A DNA stretch of 64,000 bases from NCBI RefSeq assembly GCF_012641475.1, contig NZ_JABAIL010000001.1, positions 806,001-870,000 of the forward strand, written 5' to 3'. This document shows, piece after piece, positions 48,548 to 58,548 of this stretch (its first letter is position 1; each line of letters begins with the position of its first letter). Position numbers and translations under genes: made by a program. A model generated the notes under the pieces. It was not told where the DNA came from, did no database searches, and was given only the letters and a program-made list of their open reading frames with translations. Origin of the DNA: Flammeovirga agarivorans. Its GTDB lineage: Bacteria; Bacteroidota; Bacteroidia; Cytophagales; Flammeovirgaceae.

Positions 48548-50245
48548 ATGGAACAAAACCGCCCTTGGTATAAACATTACGCAGATTTTACTCCTCAGGA
48601 GATCAATCCTGATAACTACCAATCGTTGATCGCATTATTTGATGAATCGTTTAAGAAATTTGGAGATAAGATTGCCTATGAAAATATGGGGGGCAAGCTT
48701 ACTTATAATGAAGTAAACAAGCAGTCAGAAAACTTTGCCTCATACTTACAAAATGTCTGTGGAATGCAAAAGGGAGACCGTATTGCTATTCAAATGCCTA
48801 ACTGTCTTCAGTATCCAATTGCTATGATTGGTGCAATAAGAGCTGGAATGGTAGTGGTCAATACCAATCCATTATATACTGAAAGAGAAATGCTTCATCA
48901 GTTCACAGATGCTGAAATTAAGACAATAGTAATTGTAGCCAACTTTGCTGATAAATTACAAAACATTAAAGATAAGGTTCCAACGCTGAAGAATATCATC
49001 ACAACTGAGTTGGGTGATTTATTAGCATTTCCAAAGAACTTGATCGTAAATGCAGTAGTTAAACACGTCAAGAAGATGGTGCCATCTTATGACTTACCTA
49101 CAGCCGTAAAATTCAAGAAGGTTTTAAAAGAAGGAGCAAACTTTTCTTACAGAAAGCCTACACTTACAGGTAAGGATAATGCTTTCTTACAATATACAGG
49201 AGGTACAACAGGGGTAGCCAAAGGAGCTATTCTTACGCATAGAAATATTGTTGCTAACTTGGAACAATCGAACGCTTGGTTGCAAGGTGTTCTTAATGAA
49301 GGAGAGGAAATTGTAATCACAGCATTACCATTATATCACATCTTTGCACTTACAGTAAACTGTATGACAATGATGAAGATTGGGGCAAGAAATGTCTTGA
49401 TTACGAACCCGAGGGATATGAATGGTTTTATCAAAGAGATTTCAGCCTATAAATTCTCGATCGTTACAGGTGTAAATACACTATTCAACGGCATGTTGAA
49501 TCATAAAAAATTCCCTGATTTAGACTTCTCAGCATTAAAAGTAACCATTGGTGGTGGTATGGCGGTACAACAAGCTGTAGCCAAACGATGGGAAGAAGTG
49601 ACAGGTTGTACTTTAGCTGAAGGCTATGGTTTAACAGAGACATCTCCAGTGGTTTGTGTACATCGCCTAGATAGCCCAAAAATTGGTACTATCGGTCTTC
49701 CATATCCATCAACGGATGTGAAAATTATGGATGAAAGTGGAGTAGAAGTAGCCATCGGAGAAGTAGGTGAACTTTGTGTTAAAGGCCCACAAGTGATGAA
49801 AGGTTATTGGAAAAGAGAGAAAGAAACTGAAGAAACTTTCTTTGACAATGGTTGGTTGAGAACAGGAGATATTGCAACGATGGATCACCATGGATACTTC
49901 AAAATTGTAGACCGTAAGAAAGATATGATTCTTGTGTCTGGCTTCAATGTTTACCCTAATGAGGTAGAGGATGTATTAGTAATGCATGACGGTGTGCTTG
50001 AATGTGCAGTAATTGGAGTACCTGATGATAAGTCTACAGAAGCAGTAAAATGTTTTGTTGTGAAAAAAGATCAACATTTAACAGCGGAGGCTTTAAAAGA
50101 TTTCTGTAAGCAAAACCTTGCAGGGTATAAGGTACCAAGACATTACGAGTTCAGAACTGAATTACCAAAAACGAATGTCGGCAAGATCTTAAGAAGAACG
50201 TTAAAAGAAGAGGAATTGGAGCGTACAAAAAAGGCGTTACATTAA
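48548..50245 (+). CDS. fadD: Long-chain fatty-acid-CoA ligase
   Basis: This enzyme activates fatty acids to acyl-CoA. I use the ATG at 48548 (MEQNRPWYKHYADF), 12 codons inside a longer frame that starts with GTG at 48512. Adenylation motifs are YTGGTTGVAKGAILTHRN (P-loop type, about 217-234), GYGLTETSP (A5), WLRTGDIA (A7) and a C-terminal lysine in PKTNVGKILRR (A10). FadD-type substrate motif DRKKDMI is present (VDRKKDMILVSGFNVYP). The 565-residue length fits FadD. No fad operon genes are adjacent. Confidence 0.93.
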   Translation: MEQNRPWYKHYADFTPQEINPDNYQSLIALFDESFKKFGDKIAYENMGGKLTYNEVNKQSENFASYLQNVCGMQKGDRIAIQMPNCLQYPIAMIGAIRAGMVVVNTNPLYTEREMLHQFTDAEIKTIVIVANFADKLQNIKDKVPTLKNIITTELGDLLAFPKNLIVNAVVKHVKKMVPSYDLPTAVKFKKVLKEGANFSYRKPTLTGKDNAFLQYTGGTTGVAKGAILTHRNIVANLEQSNAWLQGVLNEGEEIVITALPLYHIFALTVNCMTMMKIGARNVLITNPRDMNGFIKEISAYKFSIVTGVNTLFNGMLNHKKFPDLDFSALKVTIGGGMAVQQAVAKRWEEVTGCTLAEGYGLTETSPVVCVHRLDSPKIGTIGLPYPSTDVKIMDESGVEVAIGEVGELCVKGPQVMKGYWKREKETEETFFDNGWLRTGDIATMDHHGYFKIVDRKKDMILVSGFNVYPNEVEDVLVMHDGVLECAVIGVPDDKSTEAVKCFVVKKDQHLTAEALKDFCKQNLAGYKVPRHYEFRTELPKTNVGKILRRTLKEEELERTKKALH

Positions 50246-50276
50246 TCTTTACGTAATATGTATAATTGAAATGATA

Positions 50277-50314
50277 AAAAGTCATTCTACTTTTGGTAGA
50301 GTGACTTTTGTTTT
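50277..50314 (+). terminator. Terminator after fadD
   Basis: AAAAGTCATTCTA and TAGAGTGACTTTT form a 13-bp stem with one G-U pair and a 7-nt loop; GTTTT follows. The next gene starts 13 nt later. Confidence 0.78.
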
Positions 50315-50326
50315 AATATAGGTAGT

Positions 50327-50992
50327 ATGGAAAACCAAAAAGAATGGGTGAGTATAAAAATGGACGCACCGTTTTATACTAATGGAAATCAATCGGAAGA
50401 AACTGAGCATCTTTGGTTTCTTTTTCATGGATACGGACAACTGGCAGAGCACTTTATGAGACGCTTTGATATCGTTGATCCAAAAAAACATCATGTAGTT
50501 GCATTACAAGGCTTATCTAGGTTCTATTTAGACAATAAGTATGAAAAAATTGGAGCTTCTTGGATGACTCGAATGGAAAGAGAAAAGGACATTATTCATC
50601 AGAAAAGATATATTGATGAAGTGTATTATGACCGCCTTTTCAATACTAAAGCATTTGATGTGAAGAAAAACTTTTTTGCTTTCTCTCAAGGGGGAGCAAC
50701 ACTGATGCGATGGTTAAAAAATACTCAGCCAGAAGTGGATTCGATTGTCATGTGGGGAGCTGATTTTCCACATGAACTGAGTCCCGAAGACTTTTCTTTT
50801 CTAAATGAAGAAGTCAACCTCATTTATGTAATTGGAGAGAATGATCCTTTTCTTGAAATGATCAAGTTAGAAAGGATTAAAAAACTATTGAATGATTTAA
50901 CTTGTAATACAGAAATTGTTACCTTTAAAGGAGGACATCATGTACACCGTGAGACACTTCAGAAAATAATAAACAAACTATATAGTAAATGA
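50327..50992 (+). CDS. Alpha/beta hydrolase (esterase/phospholipase type)
   Basis: The 221-residue protein has the alpha/beta-hydrolase order: an N-terminal oxyanion strand FLFHGYGQ at 31-38, nucleophile Ser120 in FSQGG, Asp173 in GENDPF, and a C-terminal His in GGHHVHR (about 203-208). The size and the FHGYG motif recall the phospholipase/carboxylesterase YpfH or lysophospholipase group. Substrate unknown. Its end overlaps the next start as ATGA, so translation is coupled with the LURP-one-like gene. Confidence 0.88.
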   Translation: MENQKEWVSIKMDAPFYTNGNQSEETEHLWFLFHGYGQLAEHFMRRFDIVDPKKHHVVALQGLSRFYLDNKYEKIGASWMTRMEREKDIIHQKRYIDEVYYDRLFNTKAFDVKKNFFAFSQGGATLMRWLKNTQPEVDSIVMWGADFPHELSPEDFSFLNEEVNLIYVIGENDPFLEMIKLERIKKLLNDLTCNTEIVTFKGGHHVHRETLQKIINKLYSK

Positions 50993-51579
50993 ACTCACTC
51001 TTAAATAGAAATACGTTCTTTGTAAAAGAACATGTTGGGATGTTTAAAGCAGCGAACAACTACGACATCTACGATCCAGAAACCAATCAAATTATCCTTG
51101 AATGTAGAGAAGATAACCTAGGCTTTTTTACTAAAATCTTAAGATTTACAGATTATAAAACACTTACTCCATTTGAAGTGGAGATAAGAACACCACAAGG
51201 AGAAAAAGTACTAACAGTAAAGAGAGGAGTATCCCTTTGGCTATCAAAAGTTGAAGTATTCGATGAAAGAGATCAGTTAGTAGGATATTTCAAGCAAAGA
51301 TTCTTCAGTATTGGAGGTAAGTTCGAAGTTTTTGATCCAAATGATGTATCACTTTGTATGTTGAAAGGAAAGTGGACTAGTTGGGATTTCAGATTTGTTA
51401 AAGATGATTTCGAATTTGCTCATGTATCTAAAGAGTTTGCAGGTATCATGAAAGAAATGTTTACTACTGCAGATAACTATGCTTTAGAAATCAATCCAGA
51501 AGTACCAGAAAACCATCCATTACGATTATTAATACTTGGTGCAGTTATGTGTATCGATATGGTATTAAAAGAAAGGTAA
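50989..51579 (+). CDS. LURP-one/scramblase-like (tubby C-terminal-like) protein
   Basis: The 196-residue protein appears to have the LURP-one-related or tubby-like beta-barrel fold: KAANNYDIYDPETNQII, FEVEIRTPQGEKVLTVKRG and GGKFEVFDPNDVSLCMLKGKWTSWDF are repeated FxI/VxDPxxxxI-type strands seen in that superfamily. A C-terminal helix RLLILGAVMCIDMVL could associate with membrane. The fold call is by pattern. It is translationally coupled to the hydrolase before it and directly abuts the convergent pseudouridine synthase gene. Confidence 0.72.
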   Translation: MNSLLNRNTFFVKEHVGMFKAANNYDIYDPETNQIILECREDNLGFFTKILRFTDYKTLTPFEVEIRTPQGEKVLTVKRGVSLWLSKVEVFDERDQLVGYFKQRFFSIGGKFEVFDPNDVSLCMLKGKWTSWDFRFVKDDFEFAHVSKEFAGIMKEMFTTADNYALEINPEVPENHPLRLLILGAVMCIDMVLKER

Positions 51580-52482
51580 TTAATCGTTATTGTACTTGTC
51601 CCACATTTTTGTTTCACGCAGTAGAAGCTTCTCAAACTTGTCAGGTTGAGGAGCTTTTATTGTTTGACGCTCCTCGTAGATAGGATGAATAAATGAAATC
51701 TCTACTGAAGATAGGAATAGTCCTTTGCCCTCAATGATATTTCCTTCTTCTCCATACTCTTTATCACCTACAATAGGGTGCCCGATGGACTGCATATGTC
51801 TTCTGAGCTGGTGTGTTCTTCCTGTATGTGGAGATAATTCTACAATAGAAAGGTATTCAGATCTTAAAGAAGGAATATATGAAATACGGGAATATGAACT
51901 ATGACAAGCTTTGTCATCTAATGGAATCTTAATGTCTCCATCCTTTTCAATTTTTCCCATAACGACAGCATGGTACTTTTTCTTTATGATTTTGTCTTCA
52001 AATTGTTGTCCGAGACTTATTCTAGCTTTTCTTGTTTTGGCAATCAGTAAAACACCTGATGTCGGAGCATCTAAACGATGGCAGGGTTTAGGCCAGGGCA
52101 TCGCATCGATAACATCACTAGGCTGTAAATTATATTGTAAAGCGTTTTCAATGGTTTTAAACTGATTTCCACTAACAGGAATACCGGCAGGTTTATAGAC
52201 TACAGCTAAGTATTCATCTTCAAAAAGTACTTTTAGCTCTAATTTAAATTCTTTTGGAGGTGTAGCTTTTTCTTCAAGAATCTCTATGTTCTGTTGATCA
52301 ATAGCCCACTCAGCTCCAGTAATTGGAGTACCATCCAATAGGACACGTTTGTCTCTTAACGCTTTTTTTAAACCATTCCTTGAAGAGATGACATTACTAT
52401 TTGATAATACGTAGTCAAATAAACGTATAGGTTGATCATCTAATAACTGAATAATTATATTTTCAAGGATATTTTTTGCCAT
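51580..52482 (-). CDS. RluA family pseudouridine synthase
   Basis: This enzyme isomerises specific uridines in rRNA or tRNA. The catalytic Asp138 lies in HRLDAPTSG, Tyr/Leu of the second motif in LSPHTGRTHQLRRHM, and YKPAG (97-101) in motif I. An S4-like N-terminal part with LRDKRVLLDGTPI (43-55) fits RluC/RluD-type enzymes. Length 300 is typical. The stop directly abuts that of the convergent LURP-one-like gene with no terminator. Confidence 0.92.
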   Translation of the reverse strand: MAKNILENIIIQLLDDQPIRLFDYVLSNSNVISSRNGLKKALRDKRVLLDGTPITGAEWAIDQQNIEILEEKATPPKEFKLELKVLFEDEYLAVVYKPAGIPVSGNQFKTIENALQYNLQPSDVIDAMPWPKPCHRLDAPTSGVLLIAKTRKARISLGQQFEDKIIKKKYHAVVMGKIEKDGDIKIPLDDKACHSSYSRISYIPSLRSEYLSIVELSPHTGRTHQLRRHMQSIGHPIVGDKEYGEEGNIIEGKGLFLSSVEISFIHPIYEERQTIKAPQPDKFEKLLLRETKMWDKYNND

Positions 52483-52782
52483 GGTAAATCAATGTGGATC
52501 TGAAAACAATATCACAAAACTAAGAACTAAATAGTATTTGATATCTTAAAAAAATGAATTTATTATCGAATAATCATTTACAACTTCAGAATTGAATACA
52601 ATAAAATTGTTATCAAAGCATTTTGTTTTATTGAAATAATACAACCAATTATGCTTTCAATGATGTAAAGTTAAGAATAAAGATGATTTTCGAGATTTTT
52701 TCCTTAGTAGACCCTACATCTTGGAACTTTTAAGTTTGAAATTTCCTGCATAGATTATTATTACCCAAAACAAGTGACTACT

Positions 52783-54798
52783 ATGAAAAACCTAATTACC
52801 CATACGATTCTTATTGCATGCCTATTCTTTTGCCACACCACTAATGCATTAACTTATTATTCTACAGGTTCTGGAACTTTCCGAGCTGACGATATGTGGT
52901 CGTTAACCACTAATGGTGAAGTCAAATTAACTATTGATTTTGATACAGACCAGTCTGCACATACGTTTGTTATTCAAGCGACTCATTCTTTTCCTTTTCC
53001 TTCATTTGATACATCTATTGGAAATCTAATTGTTCAAGGTAACCTTAATTCTGCACCTACAGCAGGAGTAACATTTAATGTAGCTGATTTAATAGTTACG
53101 TCAGGAGGATTTGTATATCTAAATGGAAGTAAATCAATTAATTTTAATGTTGATAATGTTTTTATCAATGATGGTAGTTTCTTCTTCTTGAACAATACCT
53201 CTATAGTTTTCAACCAAGCTAATTCAACATCCTATTTTTTCAATAATTCAAGTTTTTTTAATATCGCAGCAGCAGTTATTTCGAGTAGTACTATCCTGAA
53301 CTATAATTCTGCTGATAATGGAACCTTAGTTTTAAGAGCAGATGAAACAATATCTGAATTTTATAGCCAAACTATGGTTATCGAAACTGGTAAAAATATC
53401 TTAACTGTTAATGGAGACTTGGGGACAGGAATTACTATTACTACAGGTAGTGACGCTACTCCAGCCAATAATGGTAGTATAGTCTTTTCAACCAATGCTA
53501 CAGGTACATTTAGTATGACCAACCCGACAACAGATAAAATTAATAACCTTACCATTAATACAAGTGATACAGTCACCTTAGGTACAGGAGCTATTATAGC
53601 AGGAACATTGTATTTAACGGATGGTTTTTTAAAAGCTACGAGAACATTATCTATCGAAGAAGATGCAACTATCGATGGGCAGGTGGTGAGCTCTAGTATT
53701 TCAAGTGCTGAAAGTGGAGGTAGTGCATCGTCTCATATTATTTGTAGTGGCAGTGGAAATGTTAGAAAAGCGTATGCAGCAAATGCAGCAGCCAACTTTT
53801 ATTTAATGCCTGTAGGAGATGGTACGTCTATCCATGAAGCAGGAGTTTTAAAAGATGCTCTTTTTAAAGATGATGGTTTCACCGTTTCGGCTGCTTATTT
53901 CGATGATGCTTATTCTGATACCGATATTGAGACTAGTTTTGCCAATACTAATCCTGAAGTTTCATTAAGTACAAGGGAATACTATGATGTTAGTGTATCA
54001 TCAACAGGTAGTTTATCAACGAACCCCTTTAAAGTATTAATTCCATTTGATGCCGGATCTGGTGTAGCGGAAAATAAGATATCAACTTCATCTATTTATA
54101 TGATGCATTATAATGGAGCAACTTGGGAGAGTTATGGTGTAGCAACCCATTTGGACCTTGGAGATTCTGAAGACAATGTTGGGTATGTATATGCCAATGC
54201 AGAATCCTTTAGTCCATTTACTTTCGGAGGAGATAATAGCAATCATGACCTACCGGTAGAATTAATCTCTTTATCAGCAGAAACACACGATAATGGATTA
54301 ACGCTAGAATGGGAAACGGCTACAGAAATAAATAATGACTATTTCGAAATCGAGGCATCTTCTGATGCTAGAAATTATCATGTACTGGGAAAGGTTTCAG
54401 GGCAAGGTAATTCCAATGTAAGTCACCAATATTCTTTTGAGGTGAATCAAGAGGATGCGAATGCGTATCATATTTATAGATTGAAGCAAGTAGACTTTGA
54501 TGGAACATACAGTTACTCAGATATTGTGCAGGTAAAAGCTGTAGACCATCAAGGACTATCCGTAAATATTTACCCCAACCCTGTTCGAGATCAATTAAAT
54601 TTAGAGTTCAATCACTTTAATACTTTAGATCAGGTAATAGAAGCAAAAGTATATAATAAACATGGTCAGTTAATCGAAACCTTAGACCTTGATCATCTAG
54701 AGTCAATTAATGTCAATCAATATACTTCTGGTATTTATATTCTTCATTTGAAAACAAAATCAGGAAAAAATCAACATCATCGTTTTTCTGTACTGTGA
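52783..54798 (+). CDS. Secreted T9SS cargo protein with C-terminal sorting domain
   Basis: The protein of 671 residues (from the ATG at 52783; GTG at 52774 is possible) has a signal peptide (MKNLITHTILIACLFFCHTTNA), a long beta-rich Ser/Thr/Asn-rich part with repeated N-x-(V/I)-x-G units (a beta-helix-like stretch, about 40-300), a domain from about 480 (LSAETHDNGLTLEWETATEINNDYFEIEASSD), and a C-terminal Por-type sorting signal: NIYPNPVRDQLNLEF, later VYNKHGQLIETLDL and TSGIYILHLKTKSGK near the end. It is thus secreted by the T9SS and probably attached to or released from the surface, but its activity is unknown. Confidence 0.88.
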   Translation: MKNLITHTILIACLFFCHTTNALTYYSTGSGTFRADDMWSLTTNGEVKLTIDFDTDQSAHTFVIQATHSFPFPSFDTSIGNLIVQGNLNSAPTAGVTFNVADLIVTSGGFVYLNGSKSINFNVDNVFINDGSFFFLNNTSIVFNQANSTSYFFNNSSFFNIAAAVISSSTILNYNSADNGTLVLRADETISEFYSQTMVIETGKNILTVNGDLGTGITITTGSDATPANNGSIVFSTNATGTFSMTNPTTDKINNLTINTSDTVTLGTGAIIAGTLYLTDGFLKATRTLSIEEDATIDGQVVSSSISSAESGGSASSHIICSGSGNVRKAYAANAAANFYLMPVGDGTSIHEAGVLKDALFKDDGFTVSAAYFDDAYSDTDIETSFANTNPEVSLSTREYYDVSVSSTGSLSTNPFKVLIPFDAGSGVAENKISTSSIYMMHYNGATWESYGVATHLDLGDSEDNVGYVYANAESFSPFTFGGDNSNHDLPVELISLSAETHDNGLTLEWETATEINNDYFEIEASSDARNYHVLGKVSGQGNSNVSHQYSFEVNQEDANAYHIYRLKQVDFDGTYSYSDIVQVKAVDHQGLSVNIYPNPVRDQLNLEFNHFNTLDQVIEAKVYNKHGQLIETLDLDHLESINVNQYTSGIYILHLKTKSGKNQHHRFSVL

Positions 54799-54831
54799 TA
54801 GTTACCTAAATTCGCTGTAAAGAATATTAGG

Positions 54832-55869
54832 ATGGAAGAGAAGTACATGCAGCGTGCTTTGCAATTAGCAAAGTTGGGAATCGGAAAAGTGAGCCCTAAC
54901 CCTATGGTAGGAGCCGTTATCGTATATAATGATCAAATTATTGGAGAAGGATATCATCAGCAATATGGAGAACCACATGCTGAGGTAAACGCTGTTGCAT
55001 CAGTTAAGGAAGAAGATCTATCGAAGTTGTCATCATCGGAAATGTATGTGACACTCGAACCATGTAGCCATTACGGAAAAACACCTCCATGTGCTGATTT
55101 ACTGGTTAAGCATAAGTTTAAGAAAGTTATAGTTTGTAATCTTGATCCTAATCCTTTGGTTGCCGGACGAGGAATCAAGAAATTGGAATATGCTGGGATT
55201 GAAGTGAAAACAAAGTTCCTTGAAGATGAAGGTTTCGAGATCAATAAACGCTTTTTTAAAGCGATGACGTTACAACAACCCTATATTTTATTGAAATATG
55301 CTCAAACTGCTGATGGTTTTGTAGCTAGAGAAAACTTTGATTCAAAGTGGATTAGTAATCAATACTCCCGTCAGTTAGTACATAAGATGAGAGCTGAAGA
55401 AGACGCGATTATGGTAGGTCGTAATACTGCTTTTTACGACAATCCTACATTAAATGTAAGAGATTGGGCAGGAAAAAACCCGTTGAGAGTGGTCATTGAC
55501 AGACACTTGAAGCTACCTTCTTCTTATCATCTTTTTGATCAAAAAATTCCAACAGTAGTTTATACTTTAGAAGATAAAGAAGACATTGATAATGTCACTT
55601 ATGTTCAATTAAAACAGGATACTTTTTTTGAAGAATTACTTCATGACTTGTTTCAACGAAAAGTACATTCATTAATTATTGAAGGTGGAAGTACAACACT
55701 AGACCAATTTATTGCTAAAGGTTTATGGGATGAAGCACATGTTTTTACATCATCATCACAAAAATTTAAAAAGGGAATAGCCTCACCAACCTTACAGCAT
55801 GCTGAAAAAGTGAGCCAACAAACTATTATGGGTGACGATTATTCGATATATTATCGTATTAAAGATTAA
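54832..55869 (+). CDS. ribD: Bifunctional riboflavin biosynthesis protein RibD
   Basis: RibD deaminates and then reduces the pyrimidine intermediate of riboflavin synthesis. The deaminase zinc site is His49-Ala-Glu51 (PHAEVNA) with Cys78 and Cys87 in PCSHYGKTPPC. The reductase domain (about 145-345) begins PYILLKYAQTADGF and has GRNTAFYDNP and IIEGGSTTLDQF. Length 345 is normal. It is followed by the DNA-repair-like gene after 12 nt and then by folC, so three unrelated enzymes appear to share a transcript. Confidence 0.95.
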   Translation: MEEKYMQRALQLAKLGIGKVSPNPMVGAVIVYNDQIIGEGYHQQYGEPHAEVNAVASVKEEDLSKLSSSEMYVTLEPCSHYGKTPPCADLLVKHKFKKVIVCNLDPNPLVAGRGIKKLEYAGIEVKTKFLEDEGFEINKRFFKAMTLQQPYILLKYAQTADGFVARENFDSKWISNQYSRQLVHKMRAEEDAIMVGRNTAFYDNPTLNVRDWAGKNPLRVVIDRHLKLPSSYHLFDQKIPTVVYTLEDKEDIDNVTYVQLKQDTFFEELLHDLFQRKVHSLIIEGGSTTLDQFIAKGLWDEAHVFTSSSQKFKKGIASPTLQHAEKVSQQTIMGDDYSIYYRIKD

Positions 55870-55881
55870 ATCGTTGTCGGT

Positions 55882-56589
55882 ATGAATAAGAATGAAGTGA
55901 TGGATGCTTTATACCAATTTGGTAATGAAGGCACCAAATCCATTTATATTAATCATGGAGCAAAAGAACCTTTTTTTGGTGTAAAAGTAGGCGATCTAAA
56001 AAAGTTACAGAAAAAGATTAAGGTGAACCATCAGTTGGCTTTGGAACTTTATGCGACCGGCAACTCTGATGCTATGTATTTAGCAGGTATGATTGCAGAC
56101 CCTAAAGTGATTACTAAAGAACAATTACAGGATTGGGTAAAAAATGCCTACTGGTACATGCTTAGTGATTATACCGTCTCTTCAGTTGCTGCAGCATCAC
56201 CGCATGCTTGGGAGATTGGTTTGGAGTGGATTACATCATCAGAAGAATTTATTTGTAGTGCAGGATGGAATACTTTAGCTGGGTATATCAGCATTAAAAC
56301 GGATGAAGATATTGATTTAGAGAAAGTAGCATCGTTAATGGAACAAATAGGTGAAGATATTCATACTTCACAAAATAGAGTAAGATATAGTAAAAATGGA
56401 TTTGTGATAGCTGTAGGTAGTTATATTTTACCGTTATCAGATTCAGCTTTAGAAGTGGGGCGTAAAATTGGCAAAGTGTCTGTTAATATGGGCAAGACAA
56501 GTTGTAAAGTACCCTTAGCTGAAGAATATATTACAAAGGTCCGTACTATGGATCGAGTAGGAAAAAAGAAGAAATCAACAAGATGTTAG
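55882..56589 (+). CDS. DNA alkylation repair protein, AlkD-like (HEAT repeats)
   Basis: The 235-residue protein is built of helical repeats and follows the AlkC/AlkD-type family: IYINHGAKEPFFGVKVGDLKKL, then LALELYATGNSDAMYLAGMI and YWYMLSDYTVSSVAA. AlkD glycosylase removes bulky alkylated bases without base flipping; catalytic Trp and Asp candidates lie in GWNTLAGYI and the surrounding helices. Whether this copy is an active glycosylase is unclear. A short hairpin GATGTTA/TAACATC overlaps the stop codon, 24 nt before folC. It lies between ribD and folC. Confidence 0.85.
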   Translation: MNKNEVMDALYQFGNEGTKSIYINHGAKEPFFGVKVGDLKKLQKKIKVNHQLALELYATGNSDAMYLAGMIADPKVITKEQLQDWVKNAYWYMLSDYTVSSVAAASPHAWEIGLEWITSSEEFICSAGWNTLAGYISIKTDEDIDLEKVASLMEQIGEDIHTSQNRVRYSKNGFVIAVGSYILPLSDSALEVGRKIGKVSVNMGKTSCKVPLAEEYITKVRTMDRVGKKKKSTRC

Positions 56590-56612
56590 TCTAACATCAA
56601 AGAATAATATCA

Positions 56613-57881
56613 ATGACATATCAAGAGACTTTAGATTTTTTATTTGCACAACTTCCAATGTTTCAAAGGGAAGGAAAAAGTGCGTTTAAAAAGGATTTAA
56701 CAAATACTATTGCATTATGTAAGGCATTAGGTCATCCTGAAAAGAAATTTAAATCCATCCATGTTGCAGGAACTAATGGTAAAGGTAGTTCATCTCATTT
56801 AACAGCATCTATCTTACAGGAAAGTGGGTTAAAAGTAGGGTTGTATACCTCTCCGCATTTAAAAAGTTTCACTGAAAGAATAAGAATAAACGGTTTAAAT
56901 ATCTCTGAGCAAAAAGTGATTGATTTTGTCGAGGAGATAAAACCTATCATTGAAGAAGTTCAACCTTCATTTTTTGAATTAACAGTAGCGATGGCTTTTG
57001 ATCATTTTGCAAAAGAAAACGTAGACGTTGCTGTTATAGAAGTAGGATTGGGTGGTCGACTGGACTCTACCAATGTAATTTCTCCAGAAGCTTGTCTGAT
57101 TACCAATATTGGTCTTGATCATATGGATATGTTAGGGACCACTTTAAGACAGATCAGTAAAGAAAAGGCAGGGATTATTAAATCAGAGACTCCCGTAGTT
57201 ATCAGTCAAAAACAAGTAGAAACCTCTCCAATATTTTTAGAAGTAGCTCAAGAAAAAAATGCACCATTAATTTTTGCAGAAAATCATTTTTCATGGGATG
57301 TAAACAACCTTCTGAAAGATGGTAAAGAATATCTTCATGATGTAGAAATTGGAGTGAAAGGTAATTATCAACGCCATAATGTAATTGGTGTAATTGCATT
57401 AATGAAGGTTTTAAATGACCATCAGTTATTCAAGGTTACTTCTGATCAGATCTCGCTAGGGTTAAAAAAAGTAGTTGAGAATACAGGTTTAAAAGGTAGA
57501 TGGCAAATACTACAACAGTCCCCTAAAGTCATTACAGATGTTGGGCACAATGAAGATGGATGGAAATTCGTTTTAGGACAAATTGCAGAAGAAACTTTTG
57601 AAAAACTACATATCGTTCTTGGTGTCGTAAAAGAGAAAGATCTGCCCAATATGCTATCCAAACTACCTTCAAATGCATATTACTATTACTGTAAACCCAA
57701 TGTACCAAGGGGATTGGAAGCCAAAATTCTAGAAGAAGAGGCTAAGAAACTAGGTTTGGAGGGAATTCGCGTAGACGATGTTAACCAAGCCATTGTAAAA
57801 GCAAAAGATCAGGCGAATGCTAATGATTTGATTTTCATAGGTGGTAGCACTTTTGTAGTGGCAGAAGTTAATGAATTGTAA
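56613..57881 (+). CDS. folC: Bifunctional folylpolyglutamate / dihydrofolate synthase
   Basis: FolC adds glutamates to folate and, in bacteria, also forms dihydrofolate. The ATP-binding P-loop region is AGTNGKGSSSH at about 52-62, the linker helix TERIRINGLNIS at about 87-98, and the C-terminal Mur-ligase-type domain has TDVGHNEDGW (about 309-318). The 422-residue length is normal. It ends an apparent ribD-alkD-like-folC cluster. Confidence 0.95.
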   Translation: MTYQETLDFLFAQLPMFQREGKSAFKKDLTNTIALCKALGHPEKKFKSIHVAGTNGKGSSSHLTASILQESGLKVGLYTSPHLKSFTERIRINGLNISEQKVIDFVEEIKPIIEEVQPSFFELTVAMAFDHFAKENVDVAVIEVGLGGRLDSTNVISPEACLITNIGLDHMDMLGTTLRQISKEKAGIIKSETPVVISQKQVETSPIFLEVAQEKNAPLIFAENHFSWDVNNLLKDGKEYLHDVEIGVKGNYQRHNVIGVIALMKVLNDHQLFKVTSDQISLGLKKVVENTGLKGRWQILQQSPKVITDVGHNEDGWKFVLGQIAEETFEKLHIVLGVVKEKDLPNMLSKLPSNAYYYYCKPNVPRGLEAKILEEEAKKLGLEGIRVDDVNQAIVKAKDQANANDLIFIGGSTFVVAEVNEL

Positions 57882-58018
57882 TTAAATCAGTTCGTTAAAC
57901 ATCTTTTAACGTATAAATGTATGCGAAAAGGATTCTAAGTAATAGATTTGCCTCGCAATTTAATAATAGTTGACTTGTAATTAGTTGATTATTATATGTT
58001 TAACCAACTTTTAATTAT

Positions 58019-58492
58019 ATGATTTGTAGAAATTTATTCTACATTTTGACTTTAGTTTCTACCTTATTTCTTTACTCATGTGATAAAAAAGCGATTGATG
58101 CTACTAAACACGATCTTGTGTTTGAAAAAATAATCATGAGCGAACCAGTACAGGTAGAAAGTGGTGAGATGATTCAGTTTATGGATTCAATGATCTTAAA
58201 ATTGGACATCACAGGAAAAGAAGTTAAAGGAACGTTTGACTGGGTTGTATCTGAAACAGACCGAAAAGAGGGGACATTAGTAGGAACAATTGAAAATGAT
58301 TTGATAAAAGCAATATATTCTTATTCAGATCATGGTCTAACAGTAAAAGAAGAGAAATATATCAAAATCGAAGATGAATACGCTTATTTTAGAATAGGTG
58401 GGAAAATGAGATTAAAGGATGGTGTGTACATCTACACAAGTGATAATGATCTCAACTATGATTTTGGTTCAAAAATTCCAAGAAAATATTAA
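58019..58492 (+). CDS. Lipoprotein of unknown function
   Basis: The 157-residue protein has a lipobox Cys21 (LFLYSCDKK) after a hydrophobic signal. The mature part contains repeated short beta-strands (MILKLDITGKEVKGTFDWVVSETD, then EGTLVGTIENDLIKAIYSYSDHG), a pattern like a lipocalin or META-type barrel. I cannot name the family. It is followed by a long hairpin terminator. Confidence 0.7.
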   Translation: MICRNLFYILTLVSTLFLYSCDKKAIDATKHDLVFEKIIMSEPVQVESGEMIQFMDSMILKLDITGKEVKGTFDWVVSETDRKEGTLVGTIENDLIKAIYSYSDHGLTVKEEKYIKIEDEYAYFRIGGKMRLKDGVYIYTSDNDLNYDFGSKIPRKY

Positions 58493-58502
58493 ATGATAAT
58501 AT

Positions 58503-58548
58503 GAAGACAAAAAAGAGGAACAGTATTTTGTTCCTCTTTTTTGTCTTC
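58503..58548 (+). terminator. Long hairpin terminator after the lipoprotein gene
   Basis: Two 19-nt arms (58503-58521 and 58530-58548) pair without a mismatch around an 8-nt loop. The sequence runs into the promoter of the next small gene. Confidence 0.75.
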
